This document shows positions 53,809 to 62,681 of a stretch of DNA of 64,000 nt, piece by piece (within the stretch, counting starts at the first letter, position 1; each line of letters opens with the position of its first letter). The stretch spans positions 744,001-808,000 of the forward strand of contig NZ_CP133262.1 of assembly GCF_030915405.1 (NCBI RefSeq), in the 5' to 3' direction. The stretch comes from Neobacillus nitrireducens (lineage in GTDB: Bacteria; Bacillota; Bacilli; Bacillales; Cytobacillaceae). Under the pieces are notes generated by a model. The model had not been told where the DNA came from, ran no database searches, and saw only the letters and a list, made by a program, of their open reading frames with translations. The translations under genes were made by a program, and so were the position numbers.

Positions 53809-54651
53809 TTAAAACTCTTCATAAATCGCAGGATCTTGATGGTTTATTCTGCCATCAGGGCGAGTTAATCCTGAAATCATGCTCATTTCTGATTCATTGA
53901 GGGAAAAGTCAAAAATAGATATATTTTCAAGCTGCCGTGCAGGTGATGATGATTTAGGAATGGAAATGGCCCCAAGTTGATAGTGCCAGCGCAAAATAAT
54001 TTGTGAAATTGACTTGTTATGATTGTCAGCAATCTTTTGAATGGTATCATTTTGTAACACTTGAATTGCTCGAGCTAATGGACTCCAGGATTCCGTTGCA
54101 ATGTTATTTTCTTCATGCCATTTTCTTTGTGTTGCTTGGTTGTATAAGGGGTGTAATTCGATTTGGTTTATGCTTGGTTTCGCACCTGTTTCCTTTTCTA
54201 AACGCTCCATATGTTCAGGTAAGAAATTACAGACACCAATCGAACGAATCAGTCCCGATTTTTTTGCCTCTATTAATGCTTGCCATGCTTCCACGTATGT
54301 ATCCTGTTTAGGATTTGGCCAATGAATCAAATATAAATCATAATAATCTAGGTTTGCACGGTATAGCGATTCCTGAATGGTCGTAACTGCCTTTTCATAG
54401 GTTTGATAGCGACCTGGCAGTTTCGAAGTAATTATTAATTCCTCTCTTGGGACAGCGCTGCGTCGAACCGCTTCTCCAATCGTGCCTTCGTTTTCATAAT
54501 TATAAGCTGAATCTATTAATCTGTATCCACTCTCCACTGCGCTTATGATTGAATTGACTCCTTCCTTCCCTTTCAGTTTATATGTACCCAACCCGATCAC
54601 CGGTAACTTAAGCCCATCATTCAGTGTTATTTCTGGAATCAATTGAACCAT
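53809..54651 (-). CDS. Aldo/keto reductase
   Basis: 280 residues, AGGAG nine bases before ATG. Catalytic tetrad Asp47, Tyr52 (DSAYNYENE), Lys77 (TSKLP) and His110 (LIHWP); NADPH-binding end IPKSSSPARQLENI. Closest to bacterial AKR5-type reductases (YtbE, YvgN) that reduce 2,5-diketogluconate, methylglyoxal or other aldehydes. Physiological substrate unknown. Single gene. Confidence 0.9.
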   Translation of the reverse strand: MVQLIPEITLNDGLKLPVIGLGTYKLKGKEGVNSIISAVESGYRLIDSAYNYENEGTIGEAVRRSAVPREELIITSKLPGRYQTYEKAVTTIQESLYRANLDYYDLYLIHWPNPKQDTYVEAWQALIEAKKSGLIRSIGVCNFLPEHMERLEKETGAKPSINQIELHPLYNQATQRKWHEENNIATESWSPLARAIQVLQNDTIQKIADNHNKSISQIILRWHYQLGAISIPKSSSPARQLENISIFDFSLNESEMSMISGLTRPDGRINHQDPAIYEEF

Positions 54652-54718
54652 AATGAATCACTCCTTTTGTAATGATTTAAGATTAGCACAATTTGGATAA
54701 TATTCACAAAAGAAAAAG

Positions 54719-54741
54719 CACAGGTTCAATAGAAAACCTTG
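54719..54741 (-). terminator. Probable terminator after degV gene
   Basis: CAAGGTT...AACCTG pairing on the minus strand, followed by TGCTTTTTCTTTTG. Confidence 0.5.
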
Positions 54742-54784
54742 ACCCGCGCTTCAGCATCTCATTAAGTTCCAACCATTAAATCCC

Positions 54785-55636
54785 CTAAATTTCTAATCCT
54801 GCTATTCCAATTCCGCCAGGCCCAGCGTGTGTCGATATCATTGCGCCCGCTTGAATCCATGTTACATTTTTGAAACCTGTTTCTTTTGCGATTTCATCCA
54901 TCCTCTGCTTAATCTTTTCATCAAGTCCGATCGAGTAAATAAGATACAGTTGTTCTTTATCCATGTTGTATTGGCCCAAATAATCTCGGAAGAGTTTTTC
55001 CGAAACAATTTCCATTTTCCCACGATATTTTTTTGTTGAGACAAGATTTCCATCCATTAATTCAATACGCGGCTTAATTTTTAACAAAGCTCCACCAAGA
55101 TAAGCTAGATTACTAACTCGCCCTCCAGCTCTTAAAAATTCTAAACTTCCGGGAACGAATGCCAGTCTGGATTTAGGAACCTTTGATTCAATCATCACTA
55201 CGAATTGGGCAGGGTCAATGGACGGTTCATTCTCTAATAAAGTAACCGCATACATCACAATCGCTGTTAATCCACCTGTTACGTTCAACGCATCAATTAG
55301 AAAAATATCCTCCAATTCTTCCGTTGCAATGATCGCATTTTGAAAGGAAGAAGATGCCTTTGACGTATACCCAATATGTATGATGATACAATCTGGAAAA
55401 TCGCTTTTAATCTTCTTGAAAAATTCAAGATACTCATGAGAATTTGTCGATGTTGTCGAGGGTATCTTTTTTGTCCGCTCGTAGTAGTCGTAAATATCCG
55501 TGACAGGTAACGTACCATCTAAGTAATCTTGCCCATCCATAATCACATGCATCGGAACTACTTGGACATTATGTTTATCAGCTAATTCTTCTGGTAAATC
55601 CGCACCACTCTCTGTCGTCAATATTATTCTTCTCAT
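54785..55636 (-). CDS. DegV family fatty-acid-binding protein
   Basis: 283 residues, GGGGG six bases before ATG. DegV fold: TTESGADLPEELADKHNVQVVPM, PSTTSTNSHEYLEFF (Thr/Ser fatty-acid head-group site) and EFLRAGGRVS, plus C-terminal HAGPGGIGIAGLEI. Family proteins (FakB type) present fatty acids to the FakA kinase for phospholipid synthesis; no fakA is seen nearby. Single gene. Confidence 0.9.
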   Translation of the reverse strand: MRRIILTTESGADLPEELADKHNVQVVPMHVIMDGQDYLDGTLPVTDIYDYYERTKKIPSTTSTNSHEYLEFFKKIKSDFPDCIIIHIGYTSKASSSFQNAIIATEELEDIFLIDALNVTGGLTAIVMYAVTLLENEPSIDPAQFVVMIESKVPKSRLAFVPGSLEFLRAGGRVSNLAYLGGALLKIKPRIELMDGNLVSTKKYRGKMEIVSEKLFRDYLGQYNMDKEQLYLIYSIGLDEKIKQRMDEIAKETGFKNVTWIQAGAMISTHAGPGGIGIAGLEI

Positions 55637-55681
55637 AAATATCCCCCACTTCTATATAAAAAGACTCTCAATACGTTTTAT

Positions 55682-57531
55682 CATCTTCGGCAAGAAGACT
55701 CCATCTGATTTGTGTAACAGGCGCAAGCCCAACAATTCAGGTGGAGATGAATTGCCGTCAGCCGATAGGCTGAACTTTTTTTGTATTTTCTAAAATTTAA
55801 GAGCGAATGTTCGCTTTCTTCTTTCTAAATATAATATAATAAAATATAGAGCAATTTCTAGATTTAACCAGAAAGGTGGTGAAAACAATGACAAGAAAGA
55901 AACCAATTAAAGTCTTACGCAAGCAAAAGAAAAGTGAAAATATTCAACGATTCACACAAAAACAAAACATTGGACGAGCTAGCCTTACGGCTAAAGAATT
56001 TCGTCTACTTCAACGCATGACACATAGTTCAAAAGCTTTGCGAAATGTTGGTTTGTATACCATTAAACAAAGCTACTTAAATACAAATAAAATAGCAAGT
56101 GTTAAAGAAATAGACGCTGCCATGCAAGCGGATATAAATTATTGGGGCGTTCAATCAAACTCCGTTCAAGCTATTCGTAGAACTTTACTCTCTGATGTGA
56201 AGAGCTTTTTTAAAGCATTGGAACAATGGAAGAAAGCACCTGAAAAATTCACAGGTCGCCCTAAGTTTCCGAAGTATTCTGGTTCGACGGAAAAACGGAT
56301 TATTGAAATCTATCAAGTTCCAAAAGTTGATAAAGACGGATGCTGGACAATTCCCATGAATGTGGAATTCAAAAAACGATTTGTTTCCATTAAAATTCGT
56401 ATGCCGAAAAACTTATTAAATCAAAAAATCTCTTACATTGAAATCAAACCAAAGCAAAAAGGTCGGTTCTTTGAGGTACATTACACCTATGAAATACACA
56501 AGTCTCAAATGAAAAAACAACCTACGACCACGATAAACGCTTTGAGTTGCGATTTAGGTGTAGATAGATTGCTGAGTTGTGCAACAAACACAGGTGATAC
56601 ATTCTTGATTGATGGAAAAAAACTAAAATCCATTAACCAATATTTCAATAAAACAATAAGTAACTTACAACAACAAAATATTGAAAATGGACTTTCAAAA
56701 CGTATCGTAACCAACAAAATGGCTGAACTTTGGAACAATCGCGAAAGCCAAATCAATGGTTTTATCTCACAAACCGTGGGTTTGTTGTTCAAAAAAATAA
56801 AAGAATATAAGATTGATACTGTTGTCGTCGGCTATAATGCTGGTTGGAAACAAGAATCTGATATGGGGAAAAAGAACAATCAAAAGTTTGTTCAAATACC
56901 ATTTCAAAGGCTAATTTCTGCTATTGAGAATAAGTGTTTAAAAGAAGGCATTCGTTTCAAAAAGCAGGAAGAAAGTTATACCTCAAAAGCTAGTTTTCTA
57001 GACAAAGATACGATACCTGTATGGTCAAAAGACAATAAAACTCACTATCAATTTAGTGGGAAACGTGTAACACGCGGCTTATACAAAAGTAAATCAGATT
57101 ACTGTATTCATGCTGACATTAATGGCGCGTTGAATACATTGCGAAAATCAGAAGTGGTAGAAATAGATGAAAATCTCAAAGTGAAAACACCAATCCTATT
57201 AAAAGTCCAAAAACGTAAGGCTGTTGCTTAACGCATAGCTTAGTGGGTGCGTCAACCATCCATGTGTACTCGTCACGTTTGTGCCGGGGCTTGTAGCACA
57301 CGCCAGAGCAATCTGAGTGGTGGCTTCTACCGTAAGGAAGAACTGTTCGAAAGGATGGTGCAAGTGGGAAAACGAAAGTTCGTTGCCAGTACCAACCAAA
57401 AACTTACTTGGGGTGTTACCGTAAGGTGACATGATTTCTAGAGCGTCATTCTGTCTAGCAATAGACGAAAAGACCTAGATGTCTAACTCAAGCCCCCACT
57501 GAAATGATTCATCCCAGCGGGGGTAGTTGAC
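55682..57531 (+). mobile_element. IS200/IS605-type element carrying only tnpB
   Basis: Right end: hairpin CCCCC-ACTG...CAGC-GGGGG then TAGTTGAC, typical of IS605 right ends (ends 57531). Left end uncertain: it may follow TTTAT at 55677-55681 and contains CAATTC...GAATTG and TCAGCC/GGCTGA hairpins. No tnpA (Y1 transposase) is present, so it would need one in trans. No target duplication is expected for this family. Confidence 0.65.
55888..57231 (+). CDS. tnpB: TnpB RNA-guided nuclease, IS200/IS605 family
   Basis: 447 residues from ATG 55888 (GGTGG eight bases upstream). Ancestor-like relative of Cas12. Wedge/REC-like N half, then the RuvC core: Asp222 in SCDLGVD, Asp410 in HADINGAL. Two deviations: at the usual RuvC-II Glu position the sequence reads VVVGYNAGWKQ with no acidic residue, and the CxxC zinc ribbon is replaced by EESYTSKASFLDKD. 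Both are known in a TnpB branch with a relocated catalytic Glu. Frame intact, so it may be active. Confidence 0.9.
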   Translation: MTRKKPIKVLRKQKKSENIQRFTQKQNIGRASLTAKEFRLLQRMTHSSKALRNVGLYTIKQSYLNTNKIASVKEIDAAMQADINYWGVQSNSVQAIRRTLLSDVKSFFKALEQWKKAPEKFTGRPKFPKYSGSTEKRIIEIYQVPKVDKDGCWTIPMNVEFKKRFVSIKIRMPKNLLNQKISYIEIKPKQKGRFFEVHYTYEIHKSQMKKQPTTTINALSCDLGVDRLLSCATNTGDTFLIDGKKLKSINQYFNKTISNLQQQNIENGLSKRIVTNKMAELWNNRESQINGFISQTVGLLFKKIKEYKIDTVVVGYNAGWKQESDMGKKNNQKFVQIPFQRLISAIENKCLKEGIRFKKQEESYTSKASFLDKDTIPVWSKDNKTHYQFSGKRVTRGLYKSKSDYCIHADINGALNTLRKSEVVEIDENLKVKTPILLKVQKRKAVA

Positions 57532-57551
57532 GTTCTTCTCTACTATATCTT
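57232..57551 (+). ncRNA. Probable TnpB omega-RNA (right-end RNA) with flank-derived guide
   Basis: 300 non-coding bases follow tnpB and end at the element's right end. They contain several GC-rich hairpins, the last one just before TAGTTGAC. By analogy with known TnpB elements, the RNA scaffold ends at 57531 and the guide is the next 16-20 flanking bases (from GTTCTTCTCTACTATA). Boundaries are inferred. Confidence 0.55.
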
Positions 57552-57615
57552 ATAAGATGGCTTGGCTACACACATATCCAGAAGTATATATTAGTGTTTA
57601 AGTGGCCCCCCACTC

Positions 57616-58047
57616 TCACATCCATCCTTCTCTCTTAAAATACCCCGCTATAGCTGGAATACTATCGAATTCCTTCCTCATGTCCCGAAACGAAATCGCA
57701 TCATTTCCTCTATCGAGCTGGAAATCTAGCGAATACTCGTGACAATTCAATGGGTTTTGATGGAATTTATTGAAATAATATTGGATGGCTTCTTGCTGAC
57801 TAGCTGCAAAGATAAAGACAAAATCCGTTTGGTTCATCTTCAGTGAGTAGATACCAACTTTATGAAAACCTAATATATTGTTTCGAAACATTTCCCTTAC
57901 TTTCTGATGATCTGCTTGTTCTAAATCTATTTTAGATATGTTATCATCTAAAGTAATTTTCTGCTCAGCAAGTAAATGATGGATGTAATAGCCCAAGGAG
58001 GCCTCTTCGTAATAGAAACAATCCATATAAAGCTCTTTAACAATCAT
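57616..58047 (-). CDS. Hypothetical protein downstream of the replication module
   Basis: 143 residues, AGGTG-type RBS. No known motif; acidic and aromatic (MDCFYYEEASLGYYIHHLL; HEYSLDFQLDRGNDAISF). It lies 40 bases beyond the helicase fragments in the same direction, so it may belong to the same transcript. Not recognised. Confidence 0.6.
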   Translation of the reverse strand: MIVKELYMDCFYYEEASLGYYIHHLLAEQKITLDDNISKIDLEQADHQKVREMFRNNILGFHKVGIYSLKMNQTDFVFIFAASQQEAIQYYFNKFHQNPLNCHEYSLDFQLDRGNDAISFRDMRKEFDSIPAIAGYFKREGWM

Positions 58048-58089
58048 GTGATCACACCTCGAAATAAGATATTTTTGGCTAAATAGCAG

Positions 58090-58515
58090 TTATACAAGCG
58101 TTGGACTTTCCTTCTGCTCCTCAATTCTGCCTGTATTCACGTTGTAATTGACAGGGATGCTACCTACTGGACCATTTCGGTTTTTCGAGACAATGATTTC
58201 AAGGGAATGATTGTCCGTTTTCTTGTTGTAATAGGCTTCACGATATAAGAACAAAATGACATCTGCGTCCTGTTCCACACTGCCCGATTCCCGGATATCA
58301 GACATCATCGGTCGTTTTTCGGCTCTTGATTCCACCGAACGATTTAATTGGGCCAAACAAATGACAGGACAATCAAAATCCTTCGCCATCGTTTTAAGAG
58401 ACTTGGAAATTTCCGATACTTGTAAATGGGAATTCCCTCCATAAGCTTGACCCGATTGAATCAATGTTAAGTAATCGATAAAAAGGATCGGTTTCTTGTA
58501 CGGAAATTGGCTCAT
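58090..58515 (-). pseudogene. DnaB-type replicative helicase, C-terminal fragment
   Basis: 141 residues: FIDYLTLIQSG (Walker B region), AKDFDCPVICLAQLNRSVE, PMMSDIRESGSVEQDADVIL, and IIVSKNRNGPVGSI, the RecA-like core's second half. The preceding 120-130 residues, including the Walker A GxxxxGKT/S, are missing. Its ATG overlaps the stop of the N-terminal piece by one base (TAATG), so the two could be made from one message, but without Walker A it cannot hydrolyse ATP. Confidence 0.8.
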
Positions 58516-58991
58516 TAACTTTCTGTTGCATTTCCTTGCGAGATTCGATCTTCCCAGGGTGCCTCATAGATATCTACCAATGCTTGGTGTAAGGATGTAT
58601 GATCGTCCATCTTCAGTTGGTTAATTTTATCGAGTTCAGTAAGGACTTTCGCAATGGACCAATCATTCAGGGCTGCAAGCGTTAAGATACTTCTCTTTTC
58701 TCGTTCCTTCCACAAATCAAGAATCAGCTTCTCCATCCCGTCAAATTTCTCTAGATTTGCAAACGATAACAGCTCTGATAAGTAAGACATTCCGCCTAAT
58801 GACTGGAGGTCTGGTAAGGTTGTAAATGTGATCAAATCGATATTCTTACCCGCTTGATTTAACTCTATCATTCGTCGCATGATTTCTTGATGCCTTGTAC
58901 TTTCTAGCTGTTCCGGTTGAATAACGGTATCTTTGAGTAAATACTCCGCCTTTATCAAGGTTCCTAAAAACGCCTTTTCAGCGATACTCAT
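58515..58991 (-). pseudogene. DnaB-type replicative helicase, N-terminal fragment
   Basis: 158 residues corresponding to the DnaB N-terminal collar domain (MSIAEKAFLGTLIKAEYLL ... ITFTTLPDLQSLGGMSYLSEL) and linker, then a stop (QGNATES). In a full helicase the TG-F-x-x-LD segment and Walker A would follow; neither other frame across the junction encodes them, so this is an internal deletion rather than a simple frameshift. It overlaps the DnaD-like gene by four bases (ATGA). Confidence 0.8.
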
Positions 58992-59995
58992 TCCTCTTCA
59001 CCTGCCGTAATGTCAAGTTTAAATCGACCTGGAATCGGTCTTCCACCAGGAACTGTTTCTTGTGATTGCCTATGCTTTGGTATGGACTTTTGGTTCTGGT
59101 AATGTGAATCAATATCTGCTACGGTCAGTAAAGATTCATTTTCCCAGTTCTTCAGTATCCCCATCACATAGTTCAGCCTTCGTTTGTTATTGGCACAAGC
59201 AATATTCATCGCTTTTAGAATCACCTCTTTTGGCTGTAAGAAGCTAGAATCATTTAACCAAGCTAACAGCTGCTCTTTCCCATTCATGTTCGAGAAACCA
59301 AATCCATTGTTGTCCCAAAACTCAATAATTTCTTTTACATCGACAAGTTTTTGGTTATTATGTAAGGTATCGTCACGATCTGGAATACTCTCCATTTGGG
59401 GGTAAAAAACTTCTTGTTGTTTTTCTTCTTCTCTTTCTTCTTCTCTTTCTTCTTCTTGTCCACGTATGGTATGTTGATTGGTCAACGTATCGTCAATTTC
59501 TTTCCAATCAAGAGTTTGATCGGTAAGGTTCTCATCTTGGTCATTTACATCCTTGCTGAAATTAACCTCTTCTGTTTTACCAAAAGATTCATATAGGCTG
59601 CGGATATCCTTTTTTAGAATCAACTCTGAAACATATTGAATTAATGAAGCATCCTTGACCGTTTTTAATTCGGAACCAATACAATCCATCATTGGTTTCC
59701 CCCCTTTATCAAAGTTATTTTCCCCCCAGTTTTTAATGGCCAGCTCTCTCGTTTCAGGATTGTAACGGATCAGCTGGTGGTGGGTGATGAATCGTTCCAT
59801 TAATGAATGAACACTTTCAATCGAATAGCCCATATCAAAGGCCATCTGTTTTTTTGTAATTTGATAGATTCCAATTTGAGTACTACGCTGATTCGTTAAA
59901 AGATATAAATAAAAGTATCTGTCCTCTGGTGTCATTTCCTCCGAAACCATTGGATCCATCCAAAAATCCATACGCACTTTTCTAAACTTTACCAT
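58988..59995 (-). CDS. Phage-type DnaD-domain replication protein
   Basis: 335 residues. N-terminal winged-helix part (KFRKVRMDFWMDPMVSEEMT ... YFYLYLLTNQRSTQIGIYQIT), typical of prophage initiator proteins; an acidic coiled linker (EEEREEEREEEKQQE); and a C-terminal DnaD domain (IIEFWDNNGFGFSNMN...RRLNYVMGILKNWEN). In phages and plasmids of Bacillus it binds the origin and helps load DnaB. Start at the first ATG (AAGG adjacent) on the strength of homologous N termini. Confidence 0.85.
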   Translation of the reverse strand: MVKFRKVRMDFWMDPMVSEEMTPEDRYFYLYLLTNQRSTQIGIYQITKKQMAFDMGYSIESVHSLMERFITHHQLIRYNPETRELAIKNWGENNFDKGGKPMMDCIGSELKTVKDASLIQYVSELILKKDIRSLYESFGKTEEVNFSKDVNDQDENLTDQTLDWKEIDDTLTNQHTIRGQEEEREEEREEEKQQEVFYPQMESIPDRDDTLHNNQKLVDVKEIIEFWDNNGFGFSNMNGKEQLLAWLNDSSFLQPKEVILKAMNIACANNKRRLNYVMGILKNWENESLLTVADIDSHYQNQKSIPKHRQSQETVPGGRPIPGRFKLDITAGEEE

Positions 59996-60233
59996 CCTTA
60001 ACCACTACCCTTCTTCTGAATAATACCTTCATCTTTTATATAGAAATAACTGATTAAAAAGGACATAGAATTTTCATTAAGAAGTGAATATTTTATGACA
60101 CCTTTTTATTACCTTGTCCGTTATGAAGACCAATGTAAAAGCCCCGTCCCGTACTTTTACAATAGCGAGATTAGCAGCTGAATGCGAATCACGAAAAATC
60201 AAATTTGAAGCCCATTTTAGGGTCAAAACGTCT
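59996..60233. other. Upstream region of the replication module
   Basis: Part of a 414-base gap between the DnaD-like and tatD genes. It contains AAAAATCAAATTTG (60194-60207), an exact complement of 60245-60258 inside the next hairpin. ORFs on both strands here lack RBSs. Confidence 0.45.
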
Positions 60234-60270
60234 AAAAAGGCCACCAAATTTGATTTTTGGTGGCCTTTTT
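60234..60270. terminator. Strong isolated hairpin with a competing pairing partner
   Basis: AAAAAGGCCACCA/TGGTGGCCTTTTT stem of 13 bp with an 11-base loop and a T-run on either strand. Its loop also pairs with 60194-60207 (14 bp). No gene directly precedes it on either strand, so it may end a small RNA or attenuate the DnaD-like gene. Confidence 0.7.
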
Positions 60271-60383
60271 TGATGTTTTGGTCATTTTTTAGCATTTTTT
60301 AAAATCAAGGTAATTTATTAACTATTTACACTGGAACTTTATGAATCCATTGGTTTCCTGTTCATTATTTACAAAAATAAAGA

Positions 60384-60410
60384 AAGCTACCAATGTTTGA
60401 TTGGTAGCTT
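60384..60410 (-). terminator. Terminator of the thiamine-precursor operon
   Basis: AAGCTACCAAT/ATTGGTAGCTT stem overlapping the tatD-like stop codon; the minus strand continues TCTTTATTTTTG. Confidence 0.85.
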
Positions 60411-61177
60411 CAAGTTGGTATTTGGTAAAACCCTTTTGTGTTTTGATGTAAGACATCTGAAACTTCCTCAGCGGAAAGTTTCTTGAGCCGTGCGATTTTC
60501 CATATGGATTCCTCCATCATTTGGGGATGGGTCATTTTCCCTGCAAATGGACCTTCAAATGGCCAAGGACCATCTGTTTCAACCATCATACGCTCGATAG
60601 GATAGAAGCTGACAAGCTGCTGGATTTCTTGTTCATATACCACATCCGGGGTAATAGAAATATGGTAGCCGTTTCTTATCATTCGGTCTATTGTTTTCTG
60701 ATCTCCTTTAAACCAATGAAAATGCGCTTTGGAAACAGAATATTTTTCGAGAAGGTCACAAACGAGAGGTGCATCATCGTAAACAGCATGAAGAACAATC
60801 GGTTTGTCCCATATTTTCGCCTTACTTATAAAAACTTCTAATATTTCAAGATAAGGAGCAATCGAAATCCCGCTCTCTTGCCTTAAGTAGAATGGCAGCC
60901 CCACCTCACCTACAGCAATCATCTCATCAAGGTGGTCGTCCATCCAATTTAACAGCTCGTTCAGCTCGTTTTCAGAAGGCAATGCCTGTTCTGGATGGTA
61001 TCCAAATGCAGGTTTTACCTTTGGATATTTTTGTGAAAGCAACAGGTTTCTTTTACTGGAATCCATATGAAAGGATACAGAAATCAAGGCATCGATACGG
61101 GCAGAATCTAAAACAATCCGTTTGATTTCCTCATCCCTGTAGCGATCCAAATGGATATGAGCATCGATCATGTTCAT
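60410..61177 (-). CDS. TatD family metal-dependent hydrolase
   Basis: 255 residues. Metal ligands: DAHIHLD (His7, His9), GEVGLP, HAVYDD, HFHWFKG and ETDGPWP. TIM-barrel family with DNase or other hydrolase activity. It overlaps the ABC ATPase gene by four bases, so it belongs to this thi-type operon; TatD-like genes recur in such operons in Bacillaceae, perhaps hydrolysing an imported pyrimidine derivative (inference). Confidence 0.87.
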   Translation of the reverse strand: MNMIDAHIHLDRYRDEEIKRIVLDSARIDALISVSFHMDSSKRNLLLSQKYPKVKPAFGYHPEQALPSENELNELLNWMDDHLDEMIAVGEVGLPFYLRQESGISIAPYLEILEVFISKAKIWDKPIVLHAVYDDAPLVCDLLEKYSVSKAHFHWFKGDQKTIDRMIRNGYHISITPDVVYEQEIQQLVSFYPIERMMVETDGPWPFEGPFAGKMTHPQMMEESIWKIARLKKLSAEEVSDVLHQNTKGFYQIPT

Positions 61178-61914
61178 TTACCTTCACCTACTAATTGGTA
61201 GTATACATCCCTTTTGCTTTGAATAAAGTTTTCATCTAGCAATATACTTTCGTGACGCGGCCTGTCAAAGGGAACCTCTAGGGTTGAAACCACCTTTGCT
61301 TGCTTACTAGAAAGCATCATCACTCGGTCGGATAAAAACAGTGCTTCCTCAATATTGTGAGTAATAAAAAGAATGGTCCTTCGATGTGATTCCCACATGT
61401 CCAATAACCATTTCTGCATTTCAAACCGGGTTAGCTCATCTAAAGCTGAAAAAGGCTCATCAAGACAGATCACTTCTTGTGGGCTCAATAAGGCACGGAT
61501 AAAAGCAGCCCGCTGCTTCATTCCTCCCGATAGCATGTGAGGATAGGCGTTTTCATCATCAGAGAGTCCTGCAATCGCCAACATTTCTCGTGCTGCTTCT
61601 ACGTCTTTTTTACCCTGAAGTTCTTGGCCAAGAAGGACATTTTCAAGGATCGTCCTCCACGGGAAAAGAGAAGAAGTTTGAGGCATATAACTAATAAAAC
61701 CACGCTTGCCATTAATGGACTGGCCGTCTAATAGAATCTCCCCTTCATCTGGTGAAAGAATCCCTCCAATTAAATTAAAAATGGTGCTTTTCCCACTACC
61801 TGAAGGGCCAATAATCGAAACAAATTCATTTTTATGAATGGAAAAATCAAGGTCTTTTAGTACTTCCTTTTGCCCGAAACGTTTCGAAACGTTTTGAAAA
61901 CGAAGATAGCTCAT
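61174..61914 (-). CDS. ABC transporter ATP-binding protein, ThiZ-like
   Basis: 246 residues of the nitrate/sulfonate/taurine (SsuB/TauB-like) ATPase family. Walker A GPSGSGKST, Q-loop MPQTSSLFPWRT, signature LSGGMKQR, Walker B VICLDEPFSALD, H-loop ITHNIEEA. Powers import with the permease upstream. Overlaps by four bases with genes on both sides. Substrate assigned from the operon. Confidence 0.9.
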   Translation of the reverse strand: MSYLRFQNVSKRFGQKEVLKDLDFSIHKNEFVSIIGPSGSGKSTIFNLIGGILSPDEGEILLDGQSINGKRGFISYMPQTSSLFPWRTILENVLLGQELQGKKDVEAAREMLAIAGLSDDENAYPHMLSGGMKQRAAFIRALLSPQEVICLDEPFSALDELTRFEMQKWLLDMWESHRRTILFITHNIEEALFLSDRVMMLSSKQAKVVSTLEVPFDRPRHESILLDENFIQSKRDVYYQLVGEGK

Positions 61915-62681
61915 TTTTTCTCATCCCCTTTCGGCTGCCAGCGAATCACTCTTCGTTCCATAAAAACGATAAAAAAGAAAAAGAAGAGGCTTAAGAACAT
62001 GATGGTAAAAATGGCAACGAACACCCGGTCCGTTCGAAAAGACGACGATGCGAATGTCATGAAGACACCGATTCCCTGCTTAGCACCAAGCCATTCAGAA
62101 ATAACGGCACCCATTACACTATATGTGGCTGAAACCTTAAAGCCAGAAAAAATCGAAGGCATGGATGACGGCAGCTCCAATTTCCAAAAAAGCTGTGTTT
62201 TCGATGCACCTGCCATCCTCATATAATGCTTCAACTCTGAAGGGGTTTGGCTAAATCCATCCAAGGCGGCCACTGTTATGGGAAAGAAACAAACAAGGGT
62301 GATGACAATCATTTTGGGCAATAAGCCAAACCCAAACCAGATCACCAACAGTGGAGCAAGAACGATAATGGGAACATTTTGCGATAAAATCAACAATGGA
62401 TAAAAAGAATCCCTTAAAACAGGAACCAGATGGAATAAAATGGCGACTGCCAGTCCAATCGATGCTCCAACTACAAATCCATATAATGAAATTTTAACTG
62501 TTGAAAACACATCTGGATAAAAATCATGCCAACCAGCAATGGCCTCTGTGAAAATCTTGGATGGCGGTGGAAGAAGCCAATCCGGCACTCCTGTTAATTT
62601 AACGACCATCTCCCAAATGACAAACAAAAGGAGGAGAACCAAAATCGGTCTCCACCCTTTTACAAGATTCTTCCTCATCAT
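61911..62681 (-). CDS. ABC transporter permease, ThiX-like
   Basis: 256 residues, about six helices, with the ATPase-contact EAA loop (MRMAGASKTQLFWKLELPSSMPSIFSG). SsuC/TauC family. Probably forms a homodimer with ThiZ-like ATPase and receives ligand from the ThiY-like lipoprotein. Starts ATGATG overlapping the stop of the thiamine-binding gene. Confidence 0.9.
   Translation of the reverse strand: MMRKNLVKGWRPILVLLLLFVIWEMVVKLTGVPDWLLPPPSKIFTEAIAGWHDFYPDVFSTVKISLYGFVVGASIGLAVAILFHLVPVLRDSFYPLLILSQNVPIIVLAPLLVIWFGFGLLPKMIVITLVCFFPITVAALDGFSQTPSELKHYMRMAGASKTQLFWKLELPSSMPSIFSGFKVSATYSVMGAVISEWLGAKQGIGVFMTFASSSFRTDRVFVAIFTIMFLSLFFFFFIVFMERRVIRWQPKGDEKK

Noticed and set aside
55800..55822. LexA-type SOS box (GCGAATGTTCGC) before tnpB
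   Set aside because: The Bacillus SOS box needs a four-base gap between GAAC and GTTC half sites; this dyad is too short.
60077..60302. Overlapping 72- and 62-residue ORFs on opposite strands
   Set aside because: Both are created by the hairpin and A/T-rich sequence and neither has an RBS.
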